64,000 nt of DNA from Apophysomyces variabilis (Eukaryota; Mucoromycota; Mucoromycetes; Mucorales; Mucoraceae): the NCBI GenBank assembly GCA_002749535.1, contig MZZL01000133.1:82921-146920 (forward strand), given 5' to 3'. Of this stretch, positions 1-11,290 are shown piece after piece. The notes under the pieces were generated by a model that was not told the DNA's origin, ran no database searches, and saw only the letters and a list, made by a program, of their open reading frames with translations. Numbering within the stretch: position 1 is the first letter of the stretch; each line of letters begins with the position of its first letter. The translations under genes were made by a program, and so were the position numbers.

Positions 1-1110
1 GTTAATGGCTTTTCTGACATTGGCGCTGGCTTTTTGATGCCGTAGCCACCATGTTAGTTTTGCGGTTCCAATTGCTCTTCTCCATTTCTTGTAGCAGTAT
101 TCTCTATGTTGTACAAGGCGGTCTAACTCATCAGTCCAAAATTCATGGTGGTGGCGGAGAGAGCGTTACTGGGGGCCAACAGTTTTATCCAATGCTTGGT
201 AAATCGCGTCATTGAATTTTGCCGCTAAGGCGTCTATGCCGTCAAGAGTGAGAGCAAGGGGCGGATTGTTGAGCAGGAGCTGAAGTTGTTGCCTAAGAGG
301 CTCAATGTTGGAACGGAACTCCTGGACGTACTGGGTGCAGATATGGTCATTAGCCAGTTTGCTAAGGCGCCATAAGCGACGGGAAGATACGGTGAGGGGA
401 GGTGCTGGAGTGGTGCTGTCAAATGTAAGGTGAACTAGTTTATGGTCAGATCCAAGAGAGAGATCATCCCTAATGCTCATGGAGGGGTTGAGGAGAGGGT
501 TAGCACTAATATACCAGTCAATGATACTAGATCCATTATATCGGAGCAGGGTTGGTTGACCGAACGACAATGTAGAATTCCATAGCGTAAAGCCATTTTC
601 CTTTATCCAATTGGCAACTAGCGTTCCATGGGCATTGGAGGCATGATCGCCCAGTAAGCGCCCTACATGGGCGTTGAAATCGCCGCAAAAGATAGTATTC
701 GATGTACTGGGGTATTGGAGCACGAGGTGATTAAGAATTTCGAGGGCAAATGTGTCGGATATAGAGGGAGACAGATAAACGCAGTGGATGAGTATGTCAG
801 CTAATGTGCATGTCAGATGGTATGGGGAATAGGTCGGATCGGGATCAGGAATAAAGTTGACCGGGTAGGTACAGGAGGGATTAATAGATAGGCTTATTCC
901 CATTTGTCCGCGGAAATGGTTGTGGTTAGTATGGGTGCTGTAGACGTGATGTTCAGTCCAGTGGGTGAGGTATTGGTTAGGAGAAAGGAGCCAGGTTTCA
1001 GTGATGAAAAGAAGAGGGGAGTTCTGTGTATGAGTTAGTATAGATCCAATGGCTTGTTTGCGAAGCCCAGTAGCATTAAAAATGGTTAGAGTGATGTTAT
1101 CAATACTCAT
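1..1110 (-). mobile_element. Non-LTR retrotransposon (LINE) ORF2, endonuclease part, interrupted and cut by window edge
   Basis: The start of ORF2 of a LINE. Residues 1-230 read as an AP-like endonuclease of the exonuclease/endonuclease/phosphatase fold. Visible motifs are IFNATGLR near the N-terminus, ITETWLL (catalytic Glu), YLSPS, GDFNAHVG (Asp/Asn pair), DWYIS and LGSDHKLVHL (the SDH motif), in the family order. The enzyme would nick target DNA to prime reverse transcription. A single in-frame TAA lies at 166-168; the same frame then stays open to base 1 and continues with a Trp/Arg-rich linker typical of the region before the reverse transcriptase, so the stop is probably a nonsense mutation or base error rather than the true end. 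The reverse transcriptase lies outside the window. The start codon overlaps the stop of ORF1 by four bases. Confidence 0.85.
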
Positions 1111-2051
1111 TCAGACAGATTGTCGGAGGAGTCGTTCATTGAGGTGTCGGCATCGTCTTTAGGGAGTTGGAAAAAGTCACAGTCGTCTGCATGGTTATTC
1201 CAGCGACTGGATAGAAGCTGTTTAAGATCTTCAATTGGGATCCTACCATTCTCAGCAAAAGTTCGGGCAACTGCGTATTTAACGGGAGGACGGATATACT
1301 GGAGGGCTTTAGCCATGCGGTCGCAGTGCACCTCAAAAGCAATTTGGGATCGTTCCATAGTTGGTTTATCTTTGTATTTTGGGTCGCGGAGATTCACAGG
1401 GTCCAAAGGATCATACGTCAATGGTGTGATCCTGAAGCGGTTCAGTTGATCAAGGAGTGGCTGTTCAAAGTCGTTATGAATTAGAAGAGCAATTACCTGA
1501 CGGTCGGGGTAATGAATGTCTAAAATGCGGCTATTATCAATGCCTAGTTTGCGTAGGCGAGCCCGCATCTGGCCTGTAGGAATGCGGGCCCGGGCCGGAA
1601 GATATAGGTACTTGAAGCCATGAGTAATGGTGGGAGGTATGAAAGCGCGTGCAGCTGCTGCTTGACGACGCTGTTGCGTCTCAGGCGAGGGCTGTGGTCG
1701 TTGTTTTGGGAGTGGACGAGCCCATTGAGAGGTTAAGGACGTTTGTGTTGTAGGTGGAAGCGGTGGAAATTGGGTGTCATATTGGGAATCTACTGTAGTT
1801 GTTGTGGTGCCATTGGCCAGTTGAGCGCGAAGTTGTCTTTCAGTATGTTCCAATTCAGCAATTCTGCGCTGGGCAGTGGCAAGTTCCTTTTGAAGCTGGC
1901 AGAGCTGTTCATAGATAGTGTCATGTTCCAGCAATTTCTGCCGTTGGCTGTTCAATTCCTCCATGATCTGAGTCATGAAGCTTGGGAGACTTTCGTGGTG
2001 TTCAAAGGTAAGTGGTTGCAGTTCACGTTGAGTTTGGGTCAAGGTTGGCAT
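1107..2051 (-). CDS. LINE ORF1, coiled-coil RNA-binding protein
   Basis: First open reading frame of the same LINE. About 30-90 residues in is a heptad-rich Glu/Gln/Leu coiled coil, followed by a Pro/Gln/Arg-rich linker. The C-terminal half (beginning PPTITHGFKYLYLPARARI) has an RRM-like alternation ending with a helical tail and an acidic C-terminus. LINE ORF1 proteins of this layout bind the element RNA as multimers. The first in-frame ATG is at 2051; the frame stays open upstream past the ambiguous base at 2069 to about 2183 without another ATG, so a non-AUG start is possible. The stop overlaps the ORF2 start as ATGA (1107-1110), which suggests ORF2 is made by termination-reinitiation. I do not see a CCHC knuckle. 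Confidence 0.75.
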   Translation of the reverse strand: MPTLTQTQRELQPLTFEHHESLPSFMTQIMEELNSQRQKLLEHDTIYEQLCQLQKELATAQRRIAELEHTERQLRAQLANGTTTTTVDSQYDTQFPPLPPTTQTSLTSQWARPLPKQRPQPSPETQQRRQAAAARAFIPPTITHGFKYLYLPARARIPTGQMRARLRKLGIDNSRILDIHYPDRQVIALLIHNDFEQPLLDQLNRFRITPLTYDPLDPVNLRDPKYKDKPTMERSQIAFEVHCDRMAKALQYIRPPVKYAVARTFAENGRIPIEDLKQLLSSRWNNHADDCDFFQLPKDDADTSMNDSSDNLSE

Positions 2052-2255
2052 GTGTTGCACTGGGTTTGNATCGCTTGTGAAATACGAGCGAAAGAAGGTG
2101 GCAGTTGTGTAGTGGGAAGGAGCAGAAGTGGGGACAGTTGAGAAGGATGACGTGCGGCAGTAATTGTTTGTTTGTTTTGTTTAATGCTTTGGTGTTTTTT
2201 TTACTATGAAACTACGCTGATGGTACCCAAAAGTGTAGGATAGCGGAAAAAGGGC

Positions 2256-2345
2256 TTGGACAGGTTGGACAGGTTGGACAGGTTGGGCAGGTTGGGCAGG
2301 TTGGGCAGGTTGGGCAGGTTCGGCAGGTTCAGATAGGCAGGTTCA
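2256..2345. repeat. 9-bp minisatellite, unit TTGGRCAGG
   Basis: Eight head-to-tail 9-base units followed by degenerate copies. The first three units carry GGACAGG and the next five GGGCAGG or CGGCAGG, so the array changes type once along its length. It sits about 200 bases upstream of LINE ORF1, where the 5' UTR or promoter of the element would be. Confidence 0.9.
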
Positions 2346-2727
2346 GTAAAAATCTTTTAAGTTTTACAGTGAGTACATGCTTGTTTAAGCCTAATTGTTC
2401 TCATTCAGTCTGCAAAGAAAAAATCTGTAAAAAGCCTCTGAACAGTATAATAAGGAAAATGGGAGGAGAAACAACATAATGAAAAAGAAGAAAGTAAAAA
2501 TATAAGTACTGTTCCGCAAAAGAACTGAAGAACCACAACCGAACTGGAACCAAGGTCAGTTCTTTATAAAGGAACTGAAGAACCAAAGCCATTTTTCACT
2601 TAGACTAATTAGCACAATTCTGAATCAGATCCAGTTTATTCAAAAGAAAAGGATGACCAAGATTTTAAAAGCATTAACTGTTTTATAACATGTGGGTCTA
2701 GTCAATTACATATGTAGGGAAGTAAAA

Positions 2728-4844
2728 GGCGCGATGCTGAAAAGCATCGTTCAGATGGCGTTGACGTTGCTGGAACAGCTAAATATTGTGCCGCCATGTT
2801 AGCAAGATTTGGCCATCGATGCGACTGCATCTACCAGTATACCAATTCCAAGGCTTTGTTACCTCCGGTAGTAGGAGCGCAGATTTTCTCTGAAATGTAA
2901 TCAGCTAGCTCGTCTGACATATTCAGCATTCTGTATAAGTTATAAAGCTCCTTCATCTTTTCGTCAACCACAGCTTCGGCCTCTCCTCTTTTCGGAAAAC
3001 TGGACCAGTGTTCTTCACCATGTTCTGGCTAAGGACCTGCCATTCTTCCTCCCAACCACTTCGATACCACCACGAGAACTTCATACGTGGGTCCATTGCG
3101 GTGGCAACTGCGTAGACGTGCGTATTATCCGTTTTGCAGTAATACTTTTGCAGCTTTTTTAATCCAATCCCGGCAGCGTTTCGCAATTCCGTATAGTTTT
3201 GAGTATCAGCTGCGAAATCTTCCAGCGAGTCCATGAGCTTATTGTAAAATAAGATGCTTGTATTGATTGTCGCATGGGATTTGCTTGCAGAGAGACGTTC
3301 GGTCACGACATCAAACATATGGAGTAGATTCTTCACTTGATCAATGCATGTCCACTCGTGGTCCGTAAGTTTATAGTGATTCAGCTCTGGCAAACTGGAA
3401 CACATTGCCATGTAAGCATCCTTCAAAACTACCGCACGAGCAAGCATTTGGAACGTCGAATTCCAACGGCTACGAACGTCGATTATAAGTATGAGGTCGG
3501 GGCACTTCATTTAATTTAATACGCTTGAATGTTTCAATCCGTTGGGGTGAGGATCTGGTAAGTAGTTATTTAGCGAAGATGAAAAATGAATGCGCATTTG
3601 TACCTTATCTTGTTAATGCCTTTTCGCAGTTTAATGATGACGTTTGTCAATGGATTCGCGTTCATTATCAAGTTCATCCTCAGTTTCTGGTGCTTGTGCT
3701 GATAGGCCGATCTTCAGTATCTCTTGGACAGCCAAGTTGATAATATGACCCAAGCAAGGTATATGATGCAACTCTGCTCGGAAAGGCTAGTTTTGCAAGA
3801 GATTATAAGTATACGGGAATTATATGATTAATTTAATTACCCATCCATTTTCTATAGCGCGTGTTTCTATAACCTGTGTCATCTTTAGCATGTTTGACGC
3901 ATTATCGCTGGTTTATAGTAAAGAAATTTTCGCACAATTCAAACTCTTTAAGGATTGTTAAGAATGCTTCCGCCAGATTTTTCTCCAGTATGTGGACCGT
4001 TCAAAGGCTCAAAGCCCAACCGTAATTCTTGCATCATCCAAGTTGATGTGGAAATCCAATGACTTGTAACCGCAAGTAATTCTTGAGGAAAAGGACTTGT
4101 CCAAGAGTCAATGGTACAGGATATCATTGGTATTTTGCTCAACAAAGCGGCAACCTTGTCTTTATAACGGAAATACTGCTCTCTGGTCTATTTCTCTGTA
4201 AGTTAAACATGTATGGATAAGATGGAAATAAAAACCTATTTGGTAACTGTGTCTGCCGACGGAAGCTTTACCGAATCAACCGTTGGTGCTGACTGTGCTA
4301 TTTCAAGTAATGTGTGTAGTTCCTCGTTTTCGCTGATATTGAATGGTAGCTTAGCCTTCACAAGGAATTTGACAAATTGCTCATGAAACTGCACTTTGTC
4401 GAAAGTTTGAGGTCGTTTTGCGCCAATTAGAAACTTGTCGAGAGCACCAAGAACCCGTTTATTTTTGCCTGCATGAGGGCCATGATCCTTGGTGACATCG
4501 TGCTTGGCGCGTAAATGTTGAAGTAGTCCAGATGTGCACGACTGGTTTGCTGCAAAATGCTTGCCGACACATCCAGGGAGAAGGCATCGAATCCGGCTTT
4601 TCCCATCTTTATCGATGAACCGCTCGCCATACTTGAATTTTAAAATCCAACTACCCTTGGCCTCGTCATTATCAATGTCAGTTGAAACAGATTCTTGAGA
4701 CTGTGTATCCAGCATGAAGAATCCAGATTCCTCTAGGTCAGTGCCCGAAGCTGTAGAGTCTAGCGACATCACAGATGACACTCGTGCTATCGACATACGT
4801 TCTGTCATTGCCTGCTGACAAAGGTTAATCGAGACAGGGTACAA
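2728..4844 (-). mobile_element. hAT-family DNA transposon transposase, decayed
   Basis: Pieces of one hAT transposase in the correct order on the minus strand. (1) 4236-4844: N-terminal acidic region then a BED zinc finger, with CLLPGC and, about 25 residues later, LLQHLRAKH. (2) 3948-4145: start of the catalytic core with SCTIDSWTSP, the first Asp region. (3) About 3700-3800: a piece reading HIPCLGHIINLAVQEIL. (4) 2953-3510: RSRWNSTFQML and the ATAMDPRMKF block. (5) 2728-2870: C-terminal dimerisation signature PATSTPSERCFSASR. The pieces are in different frames, there is an in-frame TAG at about 2830, and the last block ends abruptly at about 2728, so this copy cannot make a full transposase unless unrecognised introns account for every break. 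GGTTC/GAACC-rich tracts lie outside both ends (2515-2595 and 5522-5590), in opposite orientations. Confidence 0.85.
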
Positions 4845-6329
4845 TAAACGATAGTAATTTTACCCTATCCGAGAGAGCACCTCGAGGATCTCTGGAAGAT
4901 TCACCGCGTTCGAAAACCATTATAAATGTCAGAAAATCGTATTGAAAAAGATATTGACCTTTTATTGTAGGAGACTTCTCAGTATTTATACTATTTGTCA
5001 ATTCGGCATTTTGACAATTAAGGTACTGAAAAGGTTGACAGCTTTGCTTCAAACGATAATACGGCCTGTCTTTCTAAAAGAGGAGCAAGGTCGATGATCT
5101 CATTGAACAGATCCTACAGCTATCCATTTTGGGTAACTTCTACGGCCTTTTGCTGCTACTGCGCGAAGCCAAAACAGGGATACAGTACGTGCGTCATTTC
5201 ACTTACCGTGTCCAGCGCATACCATTTGCCTGATTTACGACCATCTCCATAGAAATTCATTAATGACGAAATGCTCATTTCATCATCTGAATGAAATAGT
5301 AGAGCGCAAAACCAAGGCTCATCTTAGCCAACTGAAATGAGTGAGATGCCAAGCTAATCTCAATGTAGAACAGTTTTTGAACTACGATGACTGTATTTTC
5401 TACAGAAGATATTCTCTTTTCACAATAACCACATTATATGCAGGTTTTATACTCCTTGGCTTTCCAGTAAAAAGGTTCCTATATAGTCCTTTGCTTGTTT
5501 TCCAAGTTTTAGTTTGATTAGCTCGGTTCGGTTCCTCGGTTCCTCGGTTCTTCTCGGTTCTTCGGTGGAACCGAACCGTACGGAACCCTAATCGAATGAC
5601 CAACTCCACGTATTTCCTTCATTAATTATACACAATATTGCTCGGCTTGTTCATATATCGGGAATGCATTGCAAACGTAACAGCTATGCTCAACACCATG
5701 AACAAACTTGTCCTGGTCTGAAGAAACGTCGGATATATCAAGAATCCTTGTTCTGGATTTAACGCGAATGCATGTAATCAAGTTAAAAGCCGAAGCAATA
5801 TTTTTATTTTTTAAACAGTTACTGTTGGCGGATATCACTTAGTTCTGAATCACTGGAGAGCAGTACATCACGCTATTTATAGAGGTCGGTGTCAAACGAT
5901 TTATCCCAAATCTTGTGACAATTTGAATGCGCTTTCCGTACAGAATAAGCTTACATGGAGGGGCCAGCGCTTACAGTTTAACCAGAAGTCAAAGACAACT
6001 GACTATAAGGAAGATCTAGCTAGAGTTATAAAGAGTTATGTGCAGTATTCACACCTGGAGCTTCTGCGCCTTTTAGACCATAGATTTGAAAAATCGCTTC
6101 AAAATTTGCACCCAATAAACACCTCTTTACCTGTGCGCTCATCTGTGCAGAGCCCCCTGATGTAATGCTTGCTCGTGTCGTTCTGCTTTCTTCGATTACT
6201 TATGCGAGGCATTTCTTCCAGTTCAAGCGTGATAAAAGAAGAACAACATAATGTGTTTGAGCAAAGAGACGCAGTTTTAAAATGTGCGTCACACAGGACA
6301 TGCAAATACGCTTTCTCTCTGACATGAAC
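4845..6329. other. No gene seen; GGTTC-rich tract at 5522-5590
   Basis: No coding family recognised. A degenerate tract of GGTTCCTC/GGTTCTTC units lies at 5522-5575 and ends in GGAACCCTA at 5582-5590. The reverse complement of that end (TAGGG...) is compatible with a hAT terminal inverted repeat, but I could not find a matching partner at the other end. The remaining short reading frames have no recognisable content. Confidence 0.5.
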
Positions 6330-9300
6330 GTCAATACATGCGCCCATCAAGGGTACGTAGGAAAGCGCCCGTGTAGAACGCTCCGTGGGCTCTTATCCCA
6401 TATGAGAATTGTTAATGCTCATAACGTTGCGCAAGTACTTAACAATACAATTACTGAACCTCTCAGGAGTTCTTCAGGATCAACATCTACAGTAAGCATC
6501 AATGGCACCTTCTAGGAACCAATTGTAAACATATGATTAAACCTATTATGTAGCAGAATTCGTCTTATAATAGCCGTGCAATATTAATTGATACTACCGC
6601 AGACTTAGAATATATGCCGGACATTGAGGTCGTTTCGCCCAAAGAACTCCAGGGGAACCCGGCTCAAGAAGATGATGGAGAAAATGAGATACAGGAAAAA
6701 ATTATTGGTTCACATTAAGTGCATTTTCGTTTAAGGTGTAGAGCAGAATTGCTTGGTCAACCTGCTAGAGCGTTTGGAAAGAATAGAGCCCCTCAAGTGG
6801 CAGATAACCTGAATTCACTAGAATACCAATTGACGAAGTTTGCCATTGATGCTGAACTCTCGCAGAGGTTTTACAGGAGGTGCGGATGCCTACAAATCTA
6901 AAGGATCTAGAAGTCTCACATTAACTCGATCTGTTATGCCAGACTTGTCAGCATTGTACAAGATACACTGGATAGAATGCATCATACAGGTTAACCCACA
7001 AGCATCAAAGCTTCGACGCTTGATAACATCTGCGAGGACATGGAGCAAGACGAAGAAAATCAGTTAAATATCGTAAGCATTGATTATCAGCATTCAGTGA
7101 AATCAGATACCCTAACACTATCTTTAAATCGAGACATTTAGATTGCATACGGTTAATTTGGATTTGATAGCTGATTTTCCGCCGGGAAAAAGGAGAAATT
7201 GGAAGAGAAGTGTGGTCCTGTGCAGTTTTTGTACCGCAATGTTATTTATCTGAGCGAGCATATCTTTGGACATCTGGCCTTTTGGGAACAAACCATCCTC
7301 AAATGCAGCAAAGGTTACCAAAAAGGGGAACGAATATTCACAGATATATACAGCGGATATTGGTGCGAAAGTATCCAGGTAACAAATAGAGAGGCATACT
7401 AGCTGTTAGAAAGTGTGTTATACCGCAAGATTCCTCCAAGAGATGTTCTTCTCGCAATTATACTTTGTTCAGACCAGACAGTGGTATCGGGTGATGGGGG
7501 GCAAAGGCTTGGCCTCTTTATCTGAAACTTGGTACAATTTTGCTAAATCCTAAAGAGCACAGCTAACCGGCTCTTAGGGAATACCCCAATTCAACTCAGG
7601 AATAAAGAATCATCAGGAGCAAGTCGACTTTTAGCGTATTTTCCTGTAATAATCGCACCTGAACTTAACCTCAACACCCTGGTTCCGGCTTGCCAAGCAA
7701 GCGATAATTCATCATTATATATCTTTTATTCTTGCATCTTTTACATACAAAGACCCACTGTATGAGGAAGAGTAAGGAAGCATGTGGGAATAACTACTTA
7801 CAATTTCTCTCTAGCTGCACTGTACCCAGATCGTTTTCTTTACGAGGACCATTCACTAGTTGTTATCGGTGTGTACCGGCGCTTGCATGCTACACAGCAG
7901 ATCTCCCGGAACAGTAAGGGAAGTGATGAGGTCCATTCATTTCTCTAACGTGTAAAAATATCATTTACTGCTATAATAGCAATAGTAGGCGACTATTGAC
8001 GCTAACTAAGCATGGAAACGCAAGTAGTAGCTTTCCGCGATGCTTAATAAAGACAGTTGACTCTTGAAAACCCCCAGCCGCAACTGTGAAATTGCGCACC
8101 ACAGAAGATATGAAATCTACCTATATTGAGACAAAAAGTTCTTATTGAAAACGGTCAGCAGAGTCTGCTAAAGAACTCACACAGTTATACTCCTTAAACG
8201 TAGTCAGACTAATGTCTCCAAAGCAATACCAAAGTCTATTCCCACTTATAGTGGAAAACCTTTTTTTTAGAACGCGTTCTGGGATATACCGAACTTTGAT
8301 ATATATGTGACTATAGTCGTCGATGACCTTCACCAACTTGGTGGACTGTATAAGCATTTCTTTCCTGTGTAGAACGGTTGATGAGAACAGAACATAAAGA
8401 CGTCGCAATCAAGGAGAACGATCGAAGGTGGAGTCTAACCAGAAAAACTTAGAGAATTAATTAACATTATTGTCGCAGTGCAGGTTTTTTACCAGTTTAT
8501 CGATGTTTGAAGCACTTTCCAAACGGTATATTTCTGTCTGCTTCGCACAATTCAACTTATCGAGAATTGAAAGATAACATGACAGTAAGTGCAAACTACA
8601 ATGTTATGTATCCAACCTTGAATGATATTTTTGTTAAGATTCTCTTGCCTTGCACACACGACTTTCTGCCGTTACAGGCCGCTCTTTGTATCCGACACTT
8701 TATCTACTTCTATCATGAGGCGACTGTCAAGGAACACTCCGAGGAAACGCTGATGCAAATGGAGGAAAGCTTGCGTTGTTTCAATAATTTGATTTGTATC
8801 TTTGAGAGCTTTTTAAAGGTATTACTCACAATTTAATCAAACTTTTTGGAATGACTGATGTCTATCTTTTAGTGTAAACTGGTATTTCCAAAGAATCATA
8901 TGTTGTGGAAATATGCAGCCAATATTCGAGACAAAGGTTGTGTAAATTACCTATAGTACGCAATAATCGGAGCATCAAACATCGATCCGACGCTAAAAAA
9001 ACCCCTCCAGACAGATTAATAGACAGGGAATAGCTAGCACCATGTCTCAGGTATAGTTAAACTGTTTTGGATCAACCTATGACTTACCGAATGGTGATTG
9101 CACATGGGTCGCTTCATAGAAAAGCGAGACGTTCTTTTCCATAAATTTGCCACGGTCCCATATCCATATCTTGGTCCAACTTCCTGCATACAAGAGACAG
9201 AGTACAAACTTCAGAGTGTTGCAAACGAGAAGATACTTTTGGATTCTCTCGCGCGGGAGAAAGAAACCTTCAGAGCTTTGAGCGTTCTTATCCAAGCTTA

Positions 9301-9990
9301 CCTAGATACGAACATTGAAGGACGTAGAGCAACAAAACGTCTCAGCAACATGCCCAGTTTAGATACAAGCGAGGTCTGGTAGCAGAGCAGATAAATTAAA
9401 CATCTTTACTCACTTATTGCGTGCAGATCACAGTTTACAATACACTTGCAATAAATGATTTCGATGATGGTGGCGTCTCTGTTGACGACAAAGTCCCAGC
9501 CGATAACAGTTTCCATGGCCAACAAAGATTCGATTGCACCGTATTTGACTTAGGTGATGGTCAGGGTTTCTACGGACAAAATCTTATTGTTATTTGCGGC
9601 CCAATACAGAAAAGAAACACTCTATCAGTCTTGCTCGCCGCTTTGTTGTTGTGGATGAATCTCACGCTAGTGGCTTACGTGTCTTGAAGCCGGCAGTTGA
9701 TCACAACTTCAATGGACTTTTTGTTGAAGATATCACAAAGATCAGACGTTCAGTATACATTGTCCCGGATTTCAGCAGTCCAGTGCTAGCGACAACACAA
9801 TTGTATAGCCGTTTCCCGCTGAATCATGACACAGACCGTTATGTGATCAACTATTGAGCCATGGCTACCATATATGGATGACGACGAGTATACCCGCTGG
9901 AAAGAGGATACAGTAACAACTCAGATGGAAACGGACAATAGTAGTGATGATAAGTCTAGCTGTGATATAAGTGATAGAAATAAAGAGGCT
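6330..9990 (+). mobile_element. Plavaka-type (CACTA superfamily) transposase, heavily decayed
   Basis: Successive segments match, in order, what I remember of fungal Plavaka transposases. About 6345-6420 is a C2H2-like N-terminal remnant (TLRGLLSHMRIVNAH). About 6770-6870 reads ADNLNSLEYQLTKFAID. About 7215-7380 reads LYRNVIYLSEHIFGHLAFWE then GERIFTDIYSGYWCESIQ. About 7450-7560 is the core IILCSDQTVVSGDGGQ, continued one frame over as AWPLYLKLGTILLNP. 8507-8950 is the helical region LPLQAALCIRHFIYFYHEAT, with an intron at about 8819-8874, then FPKNHMLWKYAANIRDKG. 9421-9857 is the C-terminal beta-rich region, which changes frame at about 9600. An acidic tail follows to about 9990. Frame changes and stops separate nearly every segment, so the copy is not functional. 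Family assignment is by motif memory only. Confidence 0.6.
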
Positions 9991-10309
9991 ATTGATAGGA
10001 ATTGAATGGCTAATTCATTGTAAACAAACTATTACAAGCAATTCTCTTTCCATCCATCCTTACTAGCAAATTTGAACCTTTGCTTTGCCAACCTCTTGCC
10101 ACTCGGATTGTGCTGCTTCTATTTCCCTGCCTTCTGGTAAACACCGGTCGGCCCTTTAATAAGCACACCGTTTCTTTGGATTAACTATAATTTTCAAACT
10201 TTCTACATACTTATGCATTTTAAGCCTATCGACCCTATTTTGGATCAAACTAAAAGAGCGATTAGGCATGAAAGGTTGGACAATCCGAAAATGGCCGTTT
10301 TGAATGAAC
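9991..10309. other. Intergenic, nothing recognised
   Basis: Spacer between the plus-strand Plavaka remnant and the minus-strand gene remnant. No motif or coding signal stands out. Confidence 0.5.
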
Positions 10310-11290
10310 TTATTTTCCACATACTTCATCATCATCAATGGCGTTCTGAACACGACAAACCATCTCCTTTGCCTTCCATGCCAAGACTAAGACAGGTAGC
10401 ACGGACCTTCCACAGGATTGTACATCTTCTGAAATCATCAAGGAGTTGTGTCTGGGAGCGTTTGCCGTTGGTAAGTGAGTCAGTCTGGCACAATATCCCT
10501 TTGGAGAATCCAGGCGCAGTAAGAAAAACGAGATGCCTAAAGAGTTTATGCTATTGAAGGTTACTATATTGCGCATTTCACTCACCAAAATGTAGGTATC
10601 CGAATGTCTTAGTTCCCTCAGTTTGTTGGGGTTGTATTCCATTATGGAGTAAAGGTCGTTCCACATATCACGCATGATTTTCGGCAGCTTGAGGTTTGCC
10701 TCTTTGAGCACTTTCGTTCCGGATACTTCAAATAATGATCCAATTTCTCCGGTTCTATACTCCCTCATTCTAGAATGCTCCATCTCCGTACTCCTGATGA
10801 TAATATCGCGCTTTCCCCGGTCTTTTCCCACCGCTTCTTGAATACATTGTCTAGGTACCGCTTCTTGTTCTTCCGATTCGTGCAGGCACCGCTGGAGGCT
10901 TCACCTCTAGAAAAAGGTTAAATAACTCCAATAACTTGAATATTTCAAATTCATGCCTGACTGCTTCAACACTTTCAACACCATCGAACACAGAGTCGAT
11001 TATACGCCATACGTGGACCAGATACCATGCTTCTAGATGGCGTCGTCGCAGGTTTTCACCTTCAGATTAGTGTACAAAACTGTACACGCTGTGTATGACC
11101 CAACCATAATCGCCATGGGTTTCTATTTTGTAATTTTCTTGCCAATGTTTTCTCTTGTCAATGGCTTCTTGGAGATCCTCCTAGTTGCTTGTGTTGAAGA
11201 GATTGATATACTCTCGGCGCCTTCCGGCACTTTGCTCAGTCTGTTTTCTTTTGATGCGCATCGCTTTGAAGTGGAAAGAGAAGATTAACT
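10310..11290 (-). pseudogene. Member of a Mucorales protein family of unknown function, probably broken
   Basis: On the minus strand, 11290 to about 10860 reads a Trp/Arg-rich segment (RRRHLEAWYLVHVWRIIDSV) with one in-frame TAA upstream of it. The next block, SSGACTNRKNKKR, is in a different frame. From 10831 the text GKRDIIIRSTEMEHSR, then GEIGSLFEVSGTKVLKEANL and LKLPKIMRDM, continues to SVLPVLVLAWKAKEMV near the C-terminus at 10310. I associate this block order with a large family of hypothetical proteins in Rhizopus/Mucor-type genomes, but I know no function for it. A 60-nt intron (GTGAGT...TTTAG) is likely around 10588-10530. The stop and frame change upstream suggest a degraded copy, though missed introns could explain part of this. 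Confidence 0.45.

Noticed and set aside
166..168. TAA as the true end of the LINE ORF2
   Set aside because: The same frame remains open beyond it with typical linker sequence, and ORF2 should include a reverse transcriptase.
2256..2345. CRISPR-like array
   Set aside because: Units are 9 bases without spacers; it is a simple minisatellite.
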